The position numbers and the translations under genes were made by a program. From the NCBI GenBank assembly GCA_026770585.1, contig MU647730.1:39286-57966 (forward strand): a DNA stretch of 18,681 bases, written 5' to 3'. A model generated the notes under the pieces. That model had not been told where the DNA came from. It did not search any database and saw only the letters and a list, made by a program, of their open reading frames with translations. The stretch's first letter is position 1. Each line of letters starts with the position of its first letter. Below are positions 14,736 to 18,681 of the stretch, piece by piece. The DNA is from Baffinella frigidus (taxonomy: Eukaryota; Cryptophyceae; Cryptomonadales; Baffinellaceae).

Positions 14736-14908
14736 TAGAGCGCTGTGCAGAGAAGTTGGCCACCGAAAAATGGAAAAATGGGGAAATTGGAGCCATTTTG
14801 TCAACTTTTGAGAAATTTGACACCAACAATTTCTCAAAAGTTGACAAAATGGCTCCATTTCCCCATTTTGCAATTTTCCGGTGGCCAACTTCTCTGCACA
14901 GCGCTCTA
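14736..14908. repeat. Long hairpin, 82/81-bp arms, about 95% paired
   Basis: The left arm begins TAGAGCGCTGTGCAGAGAAG and ends AACTTTTGAGAAATT. The right arm is its reverse complement apart from three substitutions and one indel by eye. The spacer is 10 bases. A transcript would form a near-perfect stem of about 80 bp. The open frames across it on both strands are consequences of the symmetry. Confidence 0.95.
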
Positions 14909-14943
14909 GCAGATACACTCCTGAAGTCAACAGCCCGCCTTAT

Positions 14944-15050
14944 GATAGGGTTTAGGGTTTGGGGTGTAGGGTGTAGGGTGTAGGGTTCAGGGTTCAGGGT
15001 TCAGGGTTCGGAGATCAGGGTTTCGGTGTCAGGGTTCAGGGTGTAGGGTC
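14944..15050. repeat. TTTAGGG / TGTAGGG / TTCAGGG heptamer array
   Basis: Blocks of one heptamer variant follow each other (TTTAGGG, then TGTAGGG, then TTCAGGG), with two interruptions. Confidence 0.9.
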
Positions 15051-15111
15051 TTTAGCAACGCGACCAAAAATAGCTGACTTGTGGCGTGTTTCCTAAGAAA
15101 TAATCCAACAA

Positions 15112-15132
15112 GCACCTTTTCCCCGTGCACGT
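15112..15132. repeat. GCACCTTTTCCCCGTGCACG direct repeat, copy 1
   Basis: Exact 21-bp match to 15480-15500. Each copy lies downstream of a heptamer array and of an AATAGCTGA(C/T)TT motif (15068 and 15388). Confidence 0.93.
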
Positions 15133-15167
15133 CAAAAGCGCCCTTCGATTAGAGTTTTGAGGCTTCG

Positions 15168-15388
15168 GGTTCAGGGTGCAGGGTGCAGGGTGCAGGGTGC
15201 AGGGTGCAGGGTGCAGGGTGCAGGGTGCAGGGTGCAGGGTTCGGGGTTCAGGGTTCAGGGTTCAGGGTTCAGGGTTCAGGGTTCAGGGTTCAGAATTCAG
15301 GGTTCAGGGTTCAGAGTTCAGGGTTCAGGGTTCAGAATTCAGGGTTCAGGGTTCAGGGTTCAGGATTCAGCGTTCAGAATTCAGGGTA
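15168..15388. repeat. Heptamer array, TGCAGGG block then TTCAGGG block
   Basis: About ten TGCAGGG units are followed by about twenty TTCAGGG units with TTCAGAA and TTCAGAG variants. The change of variant is abrupt at about 15240. All three forward frames are open with a 7-residue period. Confidence 0.97.
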
Positions 15389-15479
15389 ATAGCTGATTTT
15401 GTGGTTTGTCGTTTGGTGTTCAGGGTTTATGGTTCAGGGTCGTTCGGGTTTGGGACCCTAAACCCGAAACCGTCAGAAC

Positions 15480-15500
15480 GCACCTTTTCCCCGTGCACGT
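15480..15500. repeat. GCACCTTTTCCCCGTGCACG direct repeat, copy 2
   Basis: Exact 21-bp match to 15112-15132. Confidence 0.93.
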
Positions 15501-15575
15501 CCAAAACATCCGATTCTGGGTCCGATTCTTGGTCGTGACCGTGCATCTGCTGCCCCGCGAAAAAAAGTCAGCGGC

Positions 15576-15709
15576 AAAAGGTCGCGTCCTACTGTAGTAC
15601 GGGCGTGTCCAACTTCAGCACCGGACACGTCCAATAAATACACCCCGATCTACGTCAAAGAGGGACGCGACCTTTTCAAGTTGACGTGCTGGTGCTAAGA
15701 CGTCAACTT
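15576..15709. repeat. Nested inverted repeats
   Basis: AAAAGGTCGCGTCC (15576-15589) pairs exactly with 15663-15676. Inside, CGTGTCC pairs with GGACACG (15604-15629). Immediately after, AAGTTGACG pairs with CGTCAACTT (15678-15709). Confidence 0.85.
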
Positions 15710-15811
15710 TGGGAAACCTGTTCCGTTGTTTGGTCGCCGTGTGCCATCCACGCTTCGAAGGAGATTTCGACAGTTCCTCTTGCTTCTCGAGAGCGCGGCC
15801 CACCGAGACAA

Positions 15812-15848
15812 AAGTCGAGAGTTGAACGTCTCAAAGCAAAAGTGGAAC
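15812..15848 (+). repeat. 37-bp dispersed repeat, copy 1
   Basis: AAGTCGAGAGTTGAACGTCT, then CAAAGCAAAAGTGGAAC. The reverse complement is at 18354-18390 with two mismatches. Confidence 0.92.
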
Positions 15849-15933
15849 ATCTGTTAACTTAAGAAGTAACAGTGGGAAACTCCGGTCGAAATATCGGTTA
15901 ATTCAATGTCCGTGTACCAGCAATCCAATAGGG

Positions 15934-16083
15934 TAACGTCCTGAAAATGGGGTAGTTAGGCCTACGGCATTGCCTAGGACCTCCTACCCTAGGCCGAGGC
16001 TTTTTGGTCCTAGGACCCCTCGGCCTACGGTAGGAGGTCCTAGGCAATACCGTACACCTAACTACCCCATTTTCAGGCCGTTA
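15934..16083. mobile_element. Long palindromic element, about 66-bp arms (family D)
   Basis: The left arm 15934-15999 (TAACGTCCTGAAAATGGGGT, then AGTTAGG, GCCTAGGACCTCCTACC) pairs with 16018-16083, with about five mismatches. The loop of 18 bases contains GGTCCTAGGACC. The arms carry CCTAGG and CCTAC/GTAGG strings as in families A to C. Confidence 0.92.
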
Positions 16084-16200
16084 GCCTATGAAATCCAACA
16101 ATTAGTACCGCGAAAACAAACAGAACCATCTGCGAAGCCCACTGTGTGAATTTTAATCGTTTTCGCGTGGCCATCAAGCCACACAGCTAAGAAGGGAGTT

Positions 16201-16300
16201 TCGGCCCATTTCGGGCCGAGTTTCCGTTACCTTATCCGTAGGAACCCCCCTATGTCCCTACGGGTTGCCTACCGTAGGGTCGTAGGTCCTATCGCTTAAG
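16201..16300. mobile_element. Family C palindromic element, copy 3
   Basis: TCGGCCCATTTCGGGCCGAG, TTTCCGTTACCTTATCCGTA, GGAACCCCCCTATGTCCCTA, CGGGTTGCCTACCGTAGGG, TCCTATCGCTTAAG. This is the best-preserved family C copy. Confidence 0.78.
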
Positions 16301-16462
16301 GATTATTCGAGTGTGAACACCACTCCGAACAAGTCAGCGACGGCGAAAGCTGACGGCACTGTTTTATTGTTTTCGTGTGGACAAGAGATGCGAAAACCGC
16401 TCTGGCAGGACGCTCGACACCACACGAGAATGCTAGAGGGGCCTTTTAATATAAAACTATTT

Positions 16463-16500
16463 GCTTTTACAAGTGGGCATTTGTGTAGTAAATTTCGTGA
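16463..16500. repeat. GTAGTAAATTTCGT half-element
   Basis: CTTTTACAAGTGGGCATTTG, then TGTAGTAAATTTCGTGA. It is the inverse of 13418-13465. Confidence 0.6.
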
Positions 16501-16569
16501 GGTTGGTCACGTAACTCTGCGAAATTAGCACAGTCACGAGGTTGGTAACGTTATCCCGGTACAAATATT

Positions 16570-16613
16570 TACAACCCCACATGTAAATAGCATCCTCCAT
16601 CACTCTCGAGTGG
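16570..16613. repeat. Dispersed repeat, copy 2 of 2
   Basis: TACAACCCCACATGTAAATA through CTCGAGTGG. Partner of 4754-4797. Confidence 0.8.
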
Positions 16614-16621
16614 CACGACTG

Positions 16622-16683
16622 CACCATTTTGTTTCCCAGCGAAGGCTATTTTCACCATTTTGTTTCTCGGTGAAGGTGATTTT
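16622..16683. repeat. 31-bp tandem duplication
   Basis: CACCATTTTGTTTCCCAGCG, AAGG is followed by CACCATTTTGTTTCTCGGTG, AAGG. The two units are adjacent and end in a T-run. Confidence 0.88.
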
Positions 16684-16710
16684 TTTTCGATCGGTCATCA
16701 GCTGCTGTCT

Positions 16711-17060
16711 TAGGGTTTAGGGTTTGGGGTTTTAGGGTTTAGGGGTTCACCACTGGAAGGAGCGATCTTTCCTGTGGCGTTCGCGATTTGACCCCCTGAT
16801 TGTGGATGAAGGTTGAGGGTTTGGGGGTTGGGATTTGGGGGTTGGAGTTTGGGGTTCGCTCGCGAGTTAGGGGTTAGGGATTAGGGTTTAGGGTTTAGGG
16901 TTCAGGGTTCAGGGTTCAGGGTTGAGGGTTTAGGGTGTGCGGGTTGCACTTTAGGGAGTAGGTTGTAGGGTTTAGGGTACAAGGTTTAGGGTTTAGGGTT
17001 TAGGGTTTAGGGTTTAGGGTTTAGGGTTTAGGGTTTGTGTAGAGCTTAGGTTAGGGTATG
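16711..17060. repeat. Interstitial TTTAGGG telomere-type array
   Basis: The best-preserved telomere-type DNA in the window. About eight perfect TTTAGGG copies run without a break at about 16984-17036, flanked by degenerate TTCAGGG, GGGGTT and TTGAGGG units. G lies on the plus strand, and sequence continues on both sides, so this is interstitial. Confidence 0.95.
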
Positions 17061-17174
17061 GCGTTGAGTGTTCAGGGTTTGACGTTAACTGTAAAAAAAC
17101 GGATGCAGAGAGAGGAGACTCTACATTGCACAGATATTTTTTGAAACATATCAAAACATATAAAGCCTTACACG

Positions 17175-17225
17175 TAGGAACCCCCCTATGTCCCTACGGA
17201 TTGCCTACTGTAGGGTCCTAGGCCT
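17175..17225. mobile_element. Family C element, partial copy 4
   Basis: GTAGGAACCCCCCTATGTCC, CTACGGATTGCCTACTGTAG, GGTCCTAGG. Only the core is kept. Confidence 0.7.
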
Positions 17226-17349
17226 TACCCCTCGCCTGCCCCCTGCAGCGTCGGATGCAGTTGACTGATCGAGACTCTTCCTGGTACAGTCGCGTCCTCT
17301 AGCTCTGTCCCAGTTAATTTGGGCTCGTAGATATTTCGCCCCCCGGGAA

Positions 17350-17410
17350 ATTTCACAGGTAAATTGTGCATTCACAGGTGAATTGTCCCCCCCCCCCCAT
17401 TTTTTTTTCC
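17350..17410. repeat. Short duplication and homopolymer runs
   Basis: TTTCACAGGTAAATTGT and ATTCACAGGTGAATTGT are adjacent, followed by a run of C and then a run of T. Confidence 0.75.
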
Positions 17411-17525
17411 TGGGAGCCCTGAAACAGTTAGCTAGTTGCAACTCTTCCAGGTACAGTCGTGTCCTTATCTTGGTAGAGTCTTGTCATATTCACCGGTACA
17501 AACCTGTCCGAATTACTCAACTGCT

Positions 17526-17555
17526 CACCTGCTCGACTTCCAGCAACGTCTCTGG
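17526..17555. repeat. ACCTGCTCGACTTCCAGCAA module, copy 1
   Basis: CACCTGCTCGACTTCCAGCA, ACGTCTCTGG. Other copies lie at 17714-17742, 17997-18025 and 18134-18163. Confidence 0.93.
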
Positions 17556-17562
17556 CAGGAGC

Positions 17563-17705
17563 GAGGCCATGCAATTTAAACCGTGTTTTTGCTATCTTCA
17601 GGTGAATTTTGTGCTATTCTACAGCTATGTCGAAGCTAAGATAGCAAAATCCGAGAAAATCCACCCTTAAGATAGCATAAAAGGCGGTTTAAATCGCATG
17701 GCCTC
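17563..17705. mobile_element. Foldback element, 143 bp
   Basis: GAGGCCATGCAATTTAAACC (17563-17582) pairs with GGTTTAAATCGCATGGCCTC (17686-17705), one mismatch. Inner GCTATCTT/AAGATAGC stems continue the fold. It sits between module copies 1 and 2. Confidence 0.85.
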
Positions 17706-17713
17706 GGACACTA

Positions 17714-17742
17714 ACCTGCTCGACCTCCAGCAAAGTCTCTGG
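17714..17742. repeat. ACCTGCTCGACTTCCAGCAA module, copy 2
   Basis: ACCTGCTCGACCTCCAGCAA, AGTCTCTGG. It runs straight into a truncated TACAGGGG element. Confidence 0.92.
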
Positions 17743-17840
17743 AAACTGCCCCCCCTTAGGACCAGGGCCCTAGGCATGGTATGGTCCTACTGTAGGGTCC
17801 TAGGGGGGCGCGGTTTCTTCTGAGCGAGGTACCCCATGTA
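17741..17840. mobile_element. TACAGGGGTACC element, left-truncated, copy in cassette 1
   Basis: GGAAACTGCCCCCCCTTAGG, GGGCCCTAGGCATGGT, CCTACTGTAGGGTCCTAGG, then CTTCTGAGCGAGGTACCCC and ATGTA. The outer left terminal repeat is missing, and GAAACTGCC joins directly to the module. Confidence 0.88.
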
Positions 17841-17855
17841 CTCAAGTGCTCACCT

Positions 17856-17996
17856 TAATCTCCATACAAGTGTTAATTAATTGCTCCTGGGCAACGAAAA
17901 TTACTACACGATTTGCTTATAAAAGTAATAGTAGAGCATTTGTATAGTAAATTTCGTTACGTCAAAAGCAATTAATTAATACTTGTATGGAAATGA
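17856..17996. mobile_element. Foldback insertion with ACCT target duplication
   Basis: The ends TAATCTCCATACAAGTG and CACTTGTA-like inverse are about 30-bp inverted repeats with three mismatches (TCCATACAAG shared exactly). ACCT precedes (17852-17855) and follows (17997-18000). The uninterrupted string GCTCACCTGCTCGAC is present at 18131 and 17524, giving empty sites. Inside are GAAAATTACTACAC and GTATAGTAAATTTCGT. There is no coding capacity. Confidence 0.9.
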
Positions 17997-18025
17997 ACCT
18001 GCTCGACTTCCAGCAACGTTTCTGG
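17997..18025. repeat. ACCTGCTCGACTTCCAGCAA module, copy 3
   Basis: ACCTGCTCGACTTCCAGCAA, CGTTTCTGG. It begins with the right-hand ACCT of the insertion. Confidence 0.93.
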
Positions 18026-18123
18026 AAACTGCCCCCCCCTGAGGACACCCGTAGGGCCCTAGGCATGGTCCTACTGTAGGGTCCTAGGGGGGCGCGGTTT
18101 CTTCTGAGCGAGGTTCCCCTGTA
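18025..18123. mobile_element. TACAGGGGTACC element, left-truncated, copy in cassette 2
   Basis: The same truncated form and the same junction as 17741-17840, followed by the same CTCAAGTGCTCACCT. The two are therefore one duplicated cassette and not two insertions. Confidence 0.9.
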
Positions 18124-18133
18124 CTCAAGTGCT

Positions 18134-18163
18134 CACCTGCTCGACTTCCAGCAACGTTTCTGG
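18134..18163. repeat. ACCTGCTCGACTTCCAGCAA module, copy 4
   Basis: CACCTGCTCGACTTCCAGCA, ACGTTTCTGG. This copy continues into GAGCCGCGTGCCGAG and not into a foldback element. Confidence 0.93.
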
Positions 18164-18171
18164 GAGCCGCG

Positions 18172-18235
18172 TGCCGAGAGTCTCTGGCAGGAGGAACACC
18201 AGCCTGGGTTTTGGGCTTGGATTTAGGGTGCGACT
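18172..18235. repeat. Head of the 149-bp repeat, partial
   Basis: GCCGAGAGTCTCTGGCAGGA, GGAACACCAGCCTG and TTGGATTTAGGGTGCG match 18512-18575. The unit is interrupted after about 64 bp. Confidence 0.8.
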
Positions 18236-18267
18236 GTTACCCAAAGTTGATAGACTCAGGGTCGGGG

Positions 18268-18346
18268 AGGTCACACGAGAGAGAAGATAATCTCGAGGGA
18301 CCTACCCAGAGTCGTATATCACCAAGTATACAACGTATACGAAGAT
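18268..18346. repeat. 79-bp repeat, copy 2
   Basis: AGGTCACACGAGAGAGAAGA to AACGTATACGAAGAT. One mismatch to 3076-3154, and no foldback arms around it here. Confidence 0.95.
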
Positions 18347-18353
18347 AACAGAG

Positions 18354-18390
18354 GTTCCACTTTTGCTTTGAGACGTCCCACTCTCGACTT
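18354..18390 (-). repeat. 37-bp dispersed repeat, copy 2 (inverted)
   Basis: GTTCCACTTTTGCTTTGAGA to CTCTCGACTT. Inverse of 15812-15848. Confidence 0.92.
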
Positions 18391-18681
18391 GTGTTTCGGC
18401 GAGCAGCGTTGAGATTCGGGTTTAGGTTTAGGGCTCGTTCCCGTTTTAGGGTTCTCGTTAAGGGCTTTTCCCAGATTGATAAGGCTCCAATAACCCGTTA
18501 TGGTTCGGGATGCCGAGCGTCTCTGGTAGGAGGAACGCCAGCCTGTGTTTCGGGTTTAGATTCAGGGTTCGTTTCCGCGCTCCCGTGCCTGATTCCCGAC
18601 CCCTCGTCAAGGGCTTTTTCCAGATTGACAAGGCTCGAATAACCCCTTAGGGTTTGGGGAGCCGAGCATGTCTCGCGGCCT
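18391..18681. repeat. 149-bp tandem repeat, about two copies
   Basis: AGGGCTTTTCCCAGATTGAT (18461) matches AGGGCTTTTTCCAGATTGAC (18610), and GCCGAGCGT (18512) matches GCCGAGCAT (18661). Both offsets are 149 bp. The earlier part of the unit (CGGGTTTAG) has an offset of 134, so the units differ internally. The plus-strand frame 18391-18642 translates the repeat and is not called. Confidence 0.85.

Noticed and set aside
14790-14805. Partial resemblance of AGCCATTTTG to the dinoflagellate spliced leader
   Set aside because: Only about ten bases agree and they lie inside a hairpin arm. The leader's 5' part and donor are absent, so it does not support an SL gene or SL-headed retrogene.
15157-15538. 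Three overlapping frames with GFRVQGS-like peptides
   Set aside because: Heptamer arrays without stops are open in all forward frames. The peptide period equals the DNA repeat.
18391-18642. 83-residue plus-strand frame at the window end
   Set aside because: It translates the 149-bp tandem repeat and telomere-like heptamers and shows no domain.

Overview
This window looks like intergenic or subtelomere-like DNA from a large eukaryotic nuclear genome. No long gene, operon, rRNA, tRNA or CRISPR array is visible. Instead it holds heptamer arrays related to the TTTAGGG telomere repeat, foldback (hairpin) elements, minisatellites with periods of about 19 to 23 bp, and a few short broken coding remnants. 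TTTAGGG repeats occur in plants, green algae and dinoflagellates. Degenerate heptamers that translate into endless GFRVQGS- or YGLWFMV-like peptides, together with many short palindromic elements, suggest to me a dinoflagellate or similar alga. That assignment is inference, not proof.

Layout. 1-1020: 21-bp tandem repeat and GC-rich direct and inverted duplications. 1200-1815: three copies of a module open on both strands, plus an AT microsatellite. 1870-2760: G-rich telomere-like DNA holding a degenerate tandem duplication of about 450 to 505 bp. 3015-3200: foldback element whose 79-bp centre recurs almost unchanged at 18268-18346. 3456-4585: modular repeats with two minus-strand open frames sharing the peptide QG(F/V)TDPDY. 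4522-4904: two small TIR elements. 5877-6047 (minus): a likely MATH-domain exon. 6497-6664 (plus): a reverse-transcriptase fragment with an RG..QGDPLAPLFF motif. 6773-7072: minisatellite. 7139-8840: two inverted copies of a retroposon-like repeat with ACCTAAAGG tails, one interrupting a GC-rich module, set among CCATAAA arrays. 9160-12480: TACAGGGGTACC foldback elements, retroposon tail fragments and four minisatellites. 12200-13820: palindromic elements that share the CCTAGG/GTAGG core but have other ends. 14160-16300: long hairpins, including one with 82-bp arms and one with arms of about 66 bp, and GGGTGCA/GGGTTCA arrays. 16711-17060: TTTAGGG array. 17520-18681: duplicated cassette with a foldback insertion bounded by ACCT target duplications, then a 149-bp tandem repeat.

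The genes do not form a pathway. The coherent story is mobile-element and repeat biology: several non-autonomous element families, at least one retroposon-like family, and shared palindromic cores combined with different ends. The best-supported specific events are the 17856-17996 insertion (empty sites present in the window) and the split module at 8032/8425.
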